A DNA stretch of 64,000 bases from VRUE01 sp963753585 (GTDB lineage Bacteria; Actinomycetota; Thermoleophilia; Solirubrobacterales; 70-9). The translations under genes and the position numbers were made by a program. This document shows, in pieces, positions 1 through 7,347 of the stretch; positions within the stretch are counted from its first letter, which is position 1; every line of letters starts with the position of its first letter. The stretch lies in the NCBI GenBank assembly GCA_963753585.1, contig CAVWCU010000001.1:744001-808000 (forward strand). Direction: 5' to 3'. The notes below the pieces were generated by a model. The model saw nothing but the letters and a program-made list of their open reading frames with translations. It was not told where the DNA came from and searched no databases.

Positions 1-178
1 TCGTCTCGTCGATGTCGACCGGCTGCATCTCGCCGGTGTCGTCGACGGTGTAGGTCATCGTCGTCGGTTCGTCGCCCTCCCCGCCCTCGGCCGGGCCGCC
101 GACGTAAGCACCGCACTTCTGGCAGTAGTTGGCGCCCTCAGGGTTGACGAAACCGCATTCGGGACAGTGGACGGCCAT
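1..178 (-). CDS. Zinc-ribbon protein, N-terminal part only (runs off the window edge)
   Basis: Only about 59 residues are visible, read leftward from an ATG at 178-176. The N-terminus holds two CxxC knuckles (Cys5, Cys8, Cys19, Cys22) in the form CPECGF...NYCQKCGA, a classical zinc ribbon. A Gly/Glu-rich linker and a TMTYTVDDTGE stretch follow. In actinobacteria such N-termini often precede FHA or other signalling domains, but the rest lies outside the window, so the function cannot be read. The ATG is 12 nt downstream of the rsiG-like stop, so the two genes are probably co-transcribed from the promoter near 513-540. Confidence 0.75.
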   Translation of the reverse strand, partial: MAVHCPECGFVNPEGANYCQKCGAYVGGPAEGGEGDEPTTMTYTVDDTGEMQPVDIDET

Positions 179-190
179 CGAGTACCTCCG

Positions 191-466
191 CTAGGCGGGC
201 TGGTCCTCGGGTTCGTCCTCGGCCGCCTGCGCCTTGCCCGCCAGGATCTCGGTCAGCTGTGCCACGTCGTCGCCGGAGAAGAGGGTGTCCCCGCGCTCGC
301 GCTTCTGCCGCAGGCGGTTGACCAGCTCCGCACGAAGGATGTCGATCTTCCCGTGCAGGACGCGGCGCTTGTAGGAGATCTCGTCCTCCTCCTGCGTGAG
401 CTTGTCGATCAGGCCCTTCAGCTCCTCGTCGCTGAGGGAACCCAGGTCGGGAAAGGTGTCCTCCAT
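191..466 (-). CDS. RsiG-like c-di-GMP-binding anti-sigma factor homologue, single motif
   Basis: A 91-residue, charged, coiled-coil-like protein. In Streptomyces, RsiG holds the sporulation sigma factor WhiG when loaded with c-di-GMP, using the motif E(x3)S(x2)R(x3)Q(x3)D. Here Glu27, Ser31, Arg34, His38 and Asp42 keep that spacing exactly, with His in place of Gln. Only one copy of the motif is present, as described for the dimeric form from Rubrobacter. N-terminal residues 10-25 (LSDEELKGLI...) suggest a further helix. No WhiG gene lies in the window. The assignment rests on the motif and size alone; the ligand and sigma partner are inferred. Confidence 0.7.
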   Translation of the reverse strand: MEDTFPDLGSLSDEELKGLIDKLTQEEDEISYKRRVLHGKIDILRAELVNRLRQKRERGDTLFSGDDVAQLTEILAGKAQAAEDEPEDQPA

Positions 467-512
467 CTCGCTCCTTGGTTGAGGTTGTGGCCTCTGGCGG
501 CCTCCTCAGGCG

Positions 513-540
513 ATTATAGGTGGCTGTGCCGAAGGTTCAA
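513..540 (-). promoter_or_regulatory. Sigma70-type promoter for the rsiG-like gene
   Basis: On the minus strand there is a perfect -10 TATAAT (513-518) and a -35 TTGAAC (535-540) separated by 16 nt. Transcription would start near 506, about 40 nt before the ATG at 466. The flank (about 535-562) carries short TTGAAGG/TTCAAC repeats. Confidence 0.65.
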
Positions 541-564
541 CTGAAGGTTGAAGGTTGCAACGCG

Positions 565-614
565 GCTGACTTCGCCTTTATCGGCCCATATGCCCCCATA
601 ACGACGAAGTCAGC
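565..614. repeat. Family A palindromic element, copy 1 (50 nt)
   Basis: Perfect 10-nt arms GCTGACTTCG (565-574) and CGAAGTCAGC (605-614) enclose 30 nt that contain a second G/C-rich hairpin around CATATG. The pgsA stop codon (610-612) lies in the right arm, so the element also sits where a terminator would be. A second copy with identical arms and equal length is at 19397-19446. Confidence 0.8.
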
Positions 615-1251
615 GGTGGTTGGCTTGGACGGCGCGGACTTCGCGGATTCCTGCTTGGGCGTAGAGCACCGTGGCGACGATCGCAAAGCCGAGGCCGACG
701 ATCAGCAGCGCGGCCGGGACCCAGCCGGCGAAGACCATCGCGAAGAAGATCCCGCCCATGATCGGGAAGACGGAGATCCGGCCCGGCCAGTTGACCCGGA
801 TCTCTACCCCGTGGCGCAGGCCGTACTGGGCGAGGACGAGCATCGCCAGCTCGCGCGCGGCGAGCAGCGCCAGGGCCCAGCGCGGCAGCAGTTCGAAGTG
901 CCAGCAGACGACGGCGCCGGCGAGGATCGTGAGGCGGTCGACGAGCGGGTCGAGGATCGAGCCGAGGCGGCTGTACTGGCCGGTGACGCGGGCGAGGAAG
1001 CCGTCGACGTAGTCGCCTGCCGCGATCAGCCAGAAGACGGTCGCTGCGGGGACGCTGCGGCCGTCGCCGGATTCGAAGGCGAGCCAGAGGAAGAGGGGAA
1101 GCGCCGCGAGGCGCAGGTAACCGACCAGATTGGGCAGCGTCCACGGGTTGAGCGGTTCGCCCTTCCGGGTCTGCCGGGGAGGCGGGCCGCTGCGGTCGAG
1201 GCCGAAGAGGCGCCGCACCCGGCCGCGCCCGAACGGGGCGCTGTCAGTCAT
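610..1251 (-). CDS. pgsA: CDP-diacylglycerol--glycerol-3-phosphate 3-phosphatidyltransferase-type enzyme
   Basis: A 213-residue membrane protein of the CDP-alcohol phosphatidyltransferase family. The whole signature D(x2)DG(x2)AR(x8)G(x3)D(x3)D is present: Asp80, Asp83, Gly84, Ala87-Arg88, Gly97, Asp101 and Asp105, the Asp residues binding the catalytic metals. Several hydrophobic helices follow. The family makes phosphatidylglycerophosphate, precursor of phosphatidylglycerol and cardiolipin; a phosphatidylinositol-phosphate synthase-type role cannot be excluded. The first 35 residues are basic and poorly conserved-looking, so a start near the LNPWTLPNLVGYLR segment is possible. The gene overlaps the end of proS by 8 nt. 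Confidence 0.85.
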   Translation of the reverse strand: MTDSAPFGRGRVRRLFGLDRSGPPPRQTRKGEPLNPWTLPNLVGYLRLAALPLFLWLAFESGDGRSVPAATVFWLIAAGDYVDGFLARVTGQYSRLGSILDPLVDRLTILAGAVVCWHFELLPRWALALLAARELAMLVLAQYGLRHGVEIRVNWPGRISVFPIMGGIFFAMVFAGWVPAALLIVGLGFAIVATVLYAQAGIREVRAVQANHR

Positions 1252-2932
1252 CGATGCCCCGGAGGAGGGCCTCGGCCTGGGCGGCGGCCTCCCCCACGGG
1301 CAGCTTGTGCTCGGCGCCGCCGGCGCGCTCGCTTGCCTCGACCACGCCCTCGGCCAGGCCGCGGCGGCCGACGACGATCCGCAAGGGGCAGCCGAGCAGC
1401 TCGGCGTCGGTCAGCTTCTCCCCGGCTCCCGCGTCGCGGTCGTCGTACAGCACCTCGATACCGGCGCTCAGCAGCTCCTCGCACAGGGTGTCCGCCGCGT
1501 CGCGCTCCTCCTCCCCCGCTTTCGCCAGCGAGACGAGGTGAACTTGCCAGGGAGTGAGCGCCCGCGGCCAGACGATGCCGCGCTCGTCGGCGCCCTGCTC
1601 GATCGCGGCCGCGACGATCCGGGCCGGGCCGATCCCGTAGCTGCCCATCACGATCGGCCGCTCCGTTCCCGACTCGTCGAGGTAGGTAGCGCCGAGCGGC
1701 TCGGAGTAGCGCGTGCCGAGCTTGAAGATGTTGCCGACCTCGATCGCCGGTTCGATCTCGATCGTGCCACCGCCCGGCGCGGTGTCGCCGGCCTCGACTG
1801 TGCGTACATCCATCTCGTAGGACTCGAAGTCGCGCGAGGGGTCGATGCCGCGCAGGTGGGTGTTCGGCTTGTTGGCGCCGGAGACGTAGGAATTGCCGCT
1901 CAGCGCCGCGTCCTTGATGATCGGCAGGCCGCTGCCGACCGGGCCGAGGTAACCGACCGGGCCGAGCTGGTCCTCGATCTCCTCGGCACTGGCCTGGCGG
2001 AAGTCGGTTTTCATCCCGTTGCGCAGCTTGATCTCGTTCAGCCGGTGATCGCCGCGCAGCAGTATCAAGACCATTCCCCGGCCCTCGACGATGATCGGCA
2101 GCGTCTTGATGAAGGCGCCGTGCCGCAAGCCGAGGTGCCCGGCCACCTCCTCGACCTTGGTCAGGCCGGGCGTGTCGACCTCCTCCGGCACCTCCAGGGG
2201 CGGCGGCAGCTCGACCGGCTGCGCCTCCGCCGAGGCGACCTCGACGTTGGCGGCGTAGCCGGGCGCGAGGGCGACCTCGTTCTCGCCGGCCGCGCAGGGC
2301 GCCATGTACTCGTGGGCGCCGGAGCCGCCCATCATCCCGACGTCGGACTCGACCCGGTACCAGCGCAGCCCGCTGCGGTCGAAGATCCGCGCGTACGCCT
2401 CGCTCTGCAACTCGTAGGAGCGCTCCAGCCCCTCCTCGTCGCGGTCGAAGGAGTAGGCGTCCTTCATCGTGAACTCGCGCGTGCGCAGGACCCCCGCCCG
2501 CGGCCGCGGCTCGTCGCGCTCCTTGGTCTGGAGGTGGTACAGCATCAGCGGCAGGTCGCGGTACGAACGCACCTCGCGAGAGACGTGATCGGTGACGCAC
2601 TCCTCATGCGTCATCGCCAGCACCATCGGCGACCCCTTGCGGTCCTCCAGCTTGAACAGCTCGTCGATCGAGTACCGCCCGGTCTTCTCCCAGTTCGCCG
2701 CAGGCTGCAGAACCGGCATCAGCATCTCCTGACACCCGATCCCAGCCATCTCCTCCCGAAGAATCGCTTCCACCTTCCGATGCACCCGCCACCCAGCCGG
2801 CAGATATGACCACAGCCCCGCCCCAACCTGCCGAATCAACCCAGCCCTGACCATCAGCTTGTGAGAGAGCGCCTCGGCGTCGGCCGGCGCATCCTTCAGG
2901 GTTGGCAGGAATGCCTGGCTGAATCGAGTCAC
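1244..2932 (-). CDS. proS: Prolyl-tRNA synthetase, bacterial type with editing insertion
   Basis: A 562-residue class II aminoacyl-tRNA synthetase that charges tRNA-Pro in the cytosol. Motif 2 appears as LRTREFTMKDAYSF and motif 3 as GSYGIGPARIVAAAIEQ. Between them lies the about 150-residue YbaK-like insertion (rough residues 230-385) that hydrolyses Ala-tRNA-Pro in bacterial-type enzymes. The C-terminal anticodon-binding domain follows (WQVHLVSLAK... onward). The length matches the 565-580 usual for this type. It overlaps pgsA by 8 nt and is preceded by a 239-nt repeat-rich gap. Confidence 0.95.
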   Translation of the reverse strand: MTRFSQAFLPTLKDAPADAEALSHKLMVRAGLIRQVGAGLWSYLPAGWRVHRKVEAILREEMAGIGCQEMLMPVLQPAANWEKTGRYSIDELFKLEDRKGSPMVLAMTHEECVTDHVSREVRSYRDLPLMLYHLQTKERDEPRPRAGVLRTREFTMKDAYSFDRDEEGLERSYELQSEAYARIFDRSGLRWYRVESDVGMMGGSGAHEYMAPCAAGENEVALAPGYAANVEVASAEAQPVELPPPLEVPEEVDTPGLTKVEEVAGHLGLRHGAFIKTLPIIVEGRGMVLILLRGDHRLNEIKLRNGMKTDFRQASAEEIEDQLGPVGYLGPVGSGLPIIKDAALSGNSYVSGANKPNTHLRGIDPSRDFESYEMDVRTVEAGDTAPGGGTIEIEPAIEVGNIFKLGTRYSEPLGATYLDESGTERPIVMGSYGIGPARIVAAAIEQGADERGIVWPRALTPWQVHLVSLAKAGEEERDAADTLCEELLSAGIEVLYDDRDAGAGEKLTDAELLGCPLRIVVGRRGLAEGVVEASERAGGAEHKLPVGEAAAQAEALLRGIDD

Positions 2933-2980
2933 CCCGGAAACTTATCCCGCTCCTCGGGCGGGTGGCGCGGTGGCGGGGGT

Positions 2981-3023
2981 CCCCCATAGCAGAGGACGCC
3001 GAAGGCGTCCGAGCACATGGGGG
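2981..3023. repeat. 43-nt hairpin, upstream of proS
   Basis: Nested stems share one centre at 3002: outer CCCCCAT (2981-2987) with ATGGGGG (3017-3023), inner GGACGCC (2994-3000) with GGCGTCC (3004-3010) around a GAA loop. It lies in the 2933-3171 gap between the acyl-CoA ligase stop and the proS start. It could end ligase transcription or be another REP-like element; no U-tract follows. Confidence 0.7.
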
Positions 3024-3030
3024 AGGGCCG

Positions 3031-3154
3031 CCGCGACAGGACCCGCCCGCGCTTTAGCGACCGCAGGGGGTGGTGGGTCCCCTGCCGCGACAGGACCCGC
3101 CCGCGCTTTAGCGACCGCAGGGGGTGGTGGGTCCCCTGCGGCGACAGGACCCGC
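3031..3154. repeat. Family D tandem repeat: two exact 54-nt units plus a partial third
   Basis: Units at 3031-3084 and 3085-3138 are identical; a third begins at 3139 and diverges after about 16 nt. Each contains GACAGGACCCGC, then GCTTTAGCGACC, then GGTGGGTCCCC, so GGACCC and GGGTCC arms can pair within or between units. A diverged inverted copy is at 16186-16238, and a 16-nt fragment lies inside rpsB (12311-12326). Together with the 2981-3023 hairpin this fills most of the gap between the ligase gene and proS. Confidence 0.85.
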
Positions 3155-3171
3155 CGCGCCGGAACGGCCGG

Positions 3172-4965
3172 CTACTCGGCGTACAGCCCCTCGATCTCCT
3201 CCGTGTACCGATGTTCGATCGGCCGCCGTTTCAGCTTCATCGTCGGCGTCAGCTCGACCCCGCCCGGCTGCCAGTCGGTCGGCAGCAGCTTGAACTTCTT
3301 CACCTGCTCCACCCGGGACAGTCGGGCGTTGCCCCGCTCGACCCCGGCGCCGACCTCCGCCAGCACCGCCGACTCGGTGGCAAGCCCCTCCAACGCAGAG
3401 GCCTCGATCCCGTTCTGCGCGGCAAAGGCGGGTGCCGCGTCGGGGTCGAGCACGACCAGCGCCACGTTGTAGGGGCGGTTGTCGCCGACCACGCAGACCT
3501 GCCCGATCAGCGGGCTCGACGCCTTGATCTTCGCCTCGATGTTCGCCGGCGACATGTTCTTGCCGGCCGAGTTGATGATCAACTCCTTCTTGCGGTCGAC
3601 GATGCGCAGGTAGCCGTCCTCGTCGAGCTCGCCCACGTCGCCGGTGTGCAGCCAACCCTCGGCGTCGATCGCCTCCGCGGTCTTCTCGGGGTCGTTGCGG
3701 TACCCGGTCATCAGGACCGCCCCGCGCAGCAGCACCTCGCCGTCCTCGGCGAGCTTCAGCTCTATTCCCGGAGCCGGTGGGCCGACCGTGCCGATCTTGA
3801 TCCGCTCCGGCGGGTTGCAGGTGCCGGCCGCGCAACTCTCCGAGAGGCCCCAGAGCTCGGCCAGGGGGACGCCGATCGCGTGGAAGAACTCGATCACCTC
3901 GCGCGGCGTCGGCGCGGCGCCGACGTTTACGGCCTCGATCTCGTCGAGGCCGACCCGCTCGCGCAGTTTGGAGAGCACCAGCGCGTCCGCTTGGGCGTAT
4001 TCCTCGGCCAGCTCTGCGGGGACCGGTCCACCGCCCTGTTCGGCCTCGACCTTGCGCATCCCCACGTCCAGCGCCCACTCCACCGCCTTCTTGCGATTCT
4101 CGTCGGGCTCGGCCTCGACCCCGATCTCCATCGCCGCCTTCAGCTTCTCCCAGATCCGCGGCACGGCGAAGAACCAGGTCGGTCGCACTTCGGCCAGGTA
4201 GGCGGCCACCTGGCGCGGATCGGGGCAGCAGGTGGTGGTGACGCCGTGCACCATCGGCATGTAGTGGGTGACGTTGCGCTCGGCGACGTGGGCCATCGGC
4301 AGCCAGGAGATCAGCCGGCCGCCCTCGGGGAAGGGGATCAGCTCGTTGAAGGAGCGGGCCGCTGCCAGCAGGCTGCCGTGGGTGAGCTGCACCCCCTTCG
4401 GCGGGCCTGTCGTCCCCGAGGTGTAGATCAGCGTCACCAGGTCGTCCGGCTCGACCTCCCGCCAGGCAGCTTCGAAGTCGAACTCCTCCTCGCCCATCGC
4501 TTCCAGCTCCGCAAGGGAGATCGTGCCGTCGCGAGCGTCGCCGTCGACGACCACGACGTGCTCGAGCGCCGGTGCCCCGGCGCCTGCCTCCAGCACCGTG
4601 TCGAGGAAGGCGGCCTCGGTGAACAGGACCCGGTTGGCCGCGTCGCCGATTACGTACCCGATCTGTTCGACCGTGGAGGTGTTGTAGATCGAGAACGGCG
4701 TCGCGCCCAAGTGCATCGCCCCGGTGTCGGCGAAGTGGAACTCCGGCCGGTTGACGAGCATCAGGCCCACCGTGTCGCCGCGGCCGACGCCGAGCGTCGC
4801 CAGGCCCGCGGCGATCCGCCGCACCCGCTCCGCGTATTCCGACCAGGTGGCGGTGAACTCGTCCCCCTTGGTGCGGATCGCCATGCGATCGCCGTGCTCG
4901 GCGGCCGTCAGCTGGAAGGCCTCGGCAACGCTCGCCGCCTCTGTCAGGGCTCGACCGTTAACCAT
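3172..4965 (-). CDS. Long-chain fatty acid--CoA ligase-like AMP-dependent synthetase
   Basis: A 597-residue ANL-superfamily adenylating enzyme. The P-loop YTSGTTGPPKG (residues 181-191), the hinge region GWLHTGDVGELDEDGYL, the IVDRKKELIINSAGKNMSP segment and a C-terminal PTMKLKRR with the likely catalytic Lys are all present. The size and KKELIINSAGKN motif fit long-chain acyl-CoA synthetases of the FadD15 type, which load fatty acids onto CoA. The start is the ATG at 4965, one base after the ispG stop; the frame is open further upstream but only within ispG. The exact chain length cannot be told from sequence. Confidence 0.85.
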   Translation of the reverse strand: MVNGRALTEAASVAEAFQLTAAEHGDRMAIRTKGDEFTATWSEYAERVRRIAAGLATLGVGRGDTVGLMLVNRPEFHFADTGAMHLGATPFSIYNTSTVEQIGYVIGDAANRVLFTEAAFLDTVLEAGAGAPALEHVVVVDGDARDGTISLAELEAMGEEEFDFEAAWREVEPDDLVTLIYTSGTTGPPKGVQLTHGSLLAAARSFNELIPFPEGGRLISWLPMAHVAERNVTHYMPMVHGVTTTCCPDPRQVAAYLAEVRPTWFFAVPRIWEKLKAAMEIGVEAEPDENRKKAVEWALDVGMRKVEAEQGGGPVPAELAEEYAQADALVLSKLRERVGLDEIEAVNVGAAPTPREVIEFFHAIGVPLAELWGLSESCAAGTCNPPERIKIGTVGPPAPGIELKLAEDGEVLLRGAVLMTGYRNDPEKTAEAIDAEGWLHTGDVGELDEDGYLRIVDRKKELIINSAGKNMSPANIEAKIKASSPLIGQVCVVGDNRPYNVALVVLDPDAAPAFAAQNGIEASALEGLATESAVLAEVGAGVERGNARLSRVEQVKKFKLLPTDWQPGGVELTPTMKLKRRPIEHRYTEEIEGLYAE

Positions 4966-4966
4966 C

Positions 4967-6220
4967 TCAGGCTCGCGTGAAGCGGCGCCCCGCCGTGGGC
5001 GAGACGTCCTCGTCGAGCAGCACCCGGTCGGACTCGCCTTTTTCAGCAGCTTCGTGCTCCATCCGCGCAATCTTCTCAGGAGTCAGTTCGCCGGCGTTTT
5101 CCGCCTCGATCTTCGCCAGCCAGGCCGCGCCCTCGCGCGACTCGTTCTCGTCGAACTCCACTCCACCGCGATCGAGCGACTTGTCGATCTCTTCGAAGAG
5201 AGTGTCGACCAGCTTGGCCTGCGGGACCTTGCGCAGCGGCTTGCCGTGCGCGTAGATCAGGCCCTCGTTCTTGGCGCCGGCGATGCCGAAGTCGGCGTGG
5301 GAGGCCTCGCCGATCCCGTTCACTGCGCAGCCCAGCACGGCGACCTCGATCGGCTCGGCGTAGCTTTCCAGCCGCTGCTCGATTTCCGCCACGACGGAGT
5401 CCATGTCGAACTGGAGACGACCGCAGGTCGGGCAGGCGATCAGGACCGGGCCGCGCTCGCGCAATTGCAGCGCCTTGAGGATCTCCCAGGCGACCTTGAC
5501 CTCCTCCTCCGCATGGAAGGTCGAGAGGCTGATCCGGATCGTGTCGCCGATCCCGTCGGCGAGCAGCGTGCCGAGGCCGACCGAGGACTTCAGCGACCCC
5601 GACCATTTGGTCCCCGCCTCGGTGATTCCCAGGTGCAGCGGATAGGGGATCTTCTCGGAGAGCAGGCGGTTGGCGGCGATCGTGTTCGGCACGTTCGTCG
5701 ACTTGATCGAGACCTTGAAGTCCTCGAAGTCCAGCGACTCCATCAGCTCGACGAACTCGACCGCGGCCGCGACCAGCGCCTCGACCGGGCTCTCCCGCTC
5801 GAGCGCGTGTAGATGCTTGGGCAATGAGCCCGAGTTGACCCCGATCCGCATCGGCACGCCGGCGGCGGTCGCCCGCTGCGCCACCTCGGCGACCTTCTCC
5901 CGACCGCCGATGTTGCCCGGGTTGAGCCGGATGCAGTGGGCGCCTGCGTCGATCGCCTTCAGCGCCAGCGTGTGGTTGAAGTGGATGTCGGCGATCACCG
6001 GGATCGGCGACTCCTTGACGATCGTCTTCAGCGCCTCGACGTCGTCATCACGGGGCACTGCGACGCGGACGATGTCGGCTCCCGCGTCGGCGACCTTGCG
6101 GATCTGCTCCATCGTCGCCGCCAGGTTGGCGGTCTCGGTCTTGGTCATCGTCTGCACGGCGACGGGAGCGCCGCCGCCGATCGGCACGCCGCCGACGAAT
6201 ATCTGGCGTTTTGATGCCAT
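4967..6220 (-). CDS. ispG: (E)-4-hydroxy-3-methylbut-2-enyl-diphosphate synthase
   Basis: A 417-residue enzyme of the MEP isoprenoid pathway that reduces MEcPP to HMBPP. The N-terminal TIM-barrel opens with the substrate-binding PIGGGAPVAVQTMTKT region. The C-terminal iron-sulfur domain keeps the cluster ligands in CPTCGRLQFD and GCAVNGIGEASHAD (three Cys and a Glu). dxr of the same pathway lies just upstream with rseP between, a common actinobacterial order. The C-terminus is about 30-40 residues longer than that of compact homologues, ending in a charged tail. Confidence 0.95.
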   Translation of the reverse strand: MASKRQIFVGGVPIGGGAPVAVQTMTKTETANLAATMEQIRKVADAGADIVRVAVPRDDDVEALKTIVKESPIPVIADIHFNHTLALKAIDAGAHCIRLNPGNIGGREKVAEVAQRATAAGVPMRIGVNSGSLPKHLHALERESPVEALVAAAVEFVELMESLDFEDFKVSIKSTNVPNTIAANRLLSEKIPYPLHLGITEAGTKWSGSLKSSVGLGTLLADGIGDTIRISLSTFHAEEEVKVAWEILKALQLRERGPVLIACPTCGRLQFDMDSVVAEIEQRLESYAEPIEVAVLGCAVNGIGEASHADFGIAGAKNEGLIYAHGKPLRKVPQAKLVDTLFEEIDKSLDRGGVEFDENESREGAAWLAKIEAENAGELTPEKIARMEHEAAEKGESDRVLLDEDVSPTAGRRFTRA

Positions 6221-6255
6221 ATGCGAAGGGTATCCGGGTGGCGCCGCTCGCCCAG

Positions 6256-7347
6256 TTACCGGACGTCGAATCCCTCGCCGTTGAGACGCCCGATGTCGTT
6301 GGTCAGGCCGATGAACATGAGGATCACGACGAGCATGAAGCCGATCGCCGTGGCCCGCTCCATCACCTGCAGCGAGGCCGGCTTGCCGCGCAGCTTCTCG
6401 ACCAGGGCCCAGAAGATGTGGCCGCCGTCCAGCGGCAGGATCGGCAGCAGGTTGATCAGGCCCAGAGAGAGGCTGACCAGGGCGAGCAGCATCAGCGAGC
6501 GGTCGACCCCCAGGTCGAGCGTTTGGTTAGCGACGTCGCTGACCCCGACGATGCCGGAGATTTCCTTGCGCTGCTCGGATTCGAAGATGCGCGAGAAGAT
6601 CGAGGCGGTTTTGGTCGTCACCAGCCAAACCGTGTCCCAAGCCCGGCCGACCGCAGCGCCGATGCCGATCTCCTCCGCTTCGGTCCCGTAGGCGAAGCCG
6701 ACCAGGGCCCGCCTGTTGGCCGCGTCGTACTCGGGGCTAACCGAGATCGTCCGCAACTCGCCGTTGCGGCTGATGCGCAGGGTGGCCGGCGTCGTGGCGA
6801 CACAACCGTCGACCTGCTTCCCGGCACATTCGTGACCGGCAACCTGGTCGGCGAAGCGTTCGAGTCGCGCTTCGCGGTCAAGACCAGGGTAGGAGCGGCC
6901 GTCGACGGCGAGGATCTCGTCGCCCGGCTCGAGCACCATGGCGGCCGGTGAGCCGGCGCGGATCTCGCCCACCGACTGAGTCACCTGTTGCGCGTTGGTG
7001 AAGTAGACGAAGGTGAAGATGGCGAAGGCGAGGGCGATGTTGACCCCGGGGCCGGCGGCGATCACGGCGATCCGCTTCCAAACGGGCTGGCGGTAGTAGG
7101 CGCGCGGCTCGACCTCCGGCGGCACCTCCTCCTCCGGGTTCATGCCGGTGATCTTCACGTAGCCGCCGAGTGGGATCGCTTTCACCCCGTACTCGGTCTC
7201 GCCGCGCTTAAACGACCAGATCGTCGGCCCGAAGAAGAGGAAGAAGCGCTCGACCCGCATCCCGGTCGCCTTCGCCACGAAGAAGTGCCCGGCCTCGTGC
7301 AGGATGATCAGCAACGAGAAGCCGAGGAAGATCAGGAGCCAGTTCAT
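6256..7347 (-). CDS. rseP: RseP/RIP-type site-2 membrane metalloprotease
   Basis: A 363-residue intramembrane zinc protease. The HExxH motif is HEAGH at residues 17-21 in the first membrane helix, and the third zinc ligand motif LLPILPLDGGH has its Asp at about 307. A PDZ-like domain (about 120-215) lies between, with a Cys-containing insertion (AGHECAGKQVDGC). Such proteases cleave membrane anti-sigma factors and signal-peptide remnants; in mycobacteria Rip1 controls several sigma factors. No substrate is encoded nearby. The start overlaps the dxr stop in ATGA, so translation is coupled. Confidence 0.92.
   Translation of the reverse strand: MNWLLIFLGFSLLIILHEAGHFFVAKATGMRVERFFLFFGPTIWSFKRGETEYGVKAIPLGGYVKITGMNPEEEVPPEVEPRAYYRQPVWKRIAVIAAGPGVNIALAFAIFTFVYFTNAQQVTQSVGEIRAGSPAAMVLEPGDEILAVDGRSYPGLDREARLERFADQVAGHECAGKQVDGCVATTPATLRISRNGELRTISVSPEYDAANRRALVGFAYGTEAEEIGIGAAVGRAWDTVWLVTTKTASIFSRIFESEQRKEISGIVGVSDVANQTLDLGVDRSLMLLALVSLSLGLINLLPILPLDGGHIFWALVEKLRGKPASLQVMERATAIGFMLVVILMFIGLTNDIGRLNGEGFDVR

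Noticed and set aside
3031..3154. CRISPR-like array
   Set aside because: The repeats are directly adjacent with no unique spacers, and there are no cas genes.
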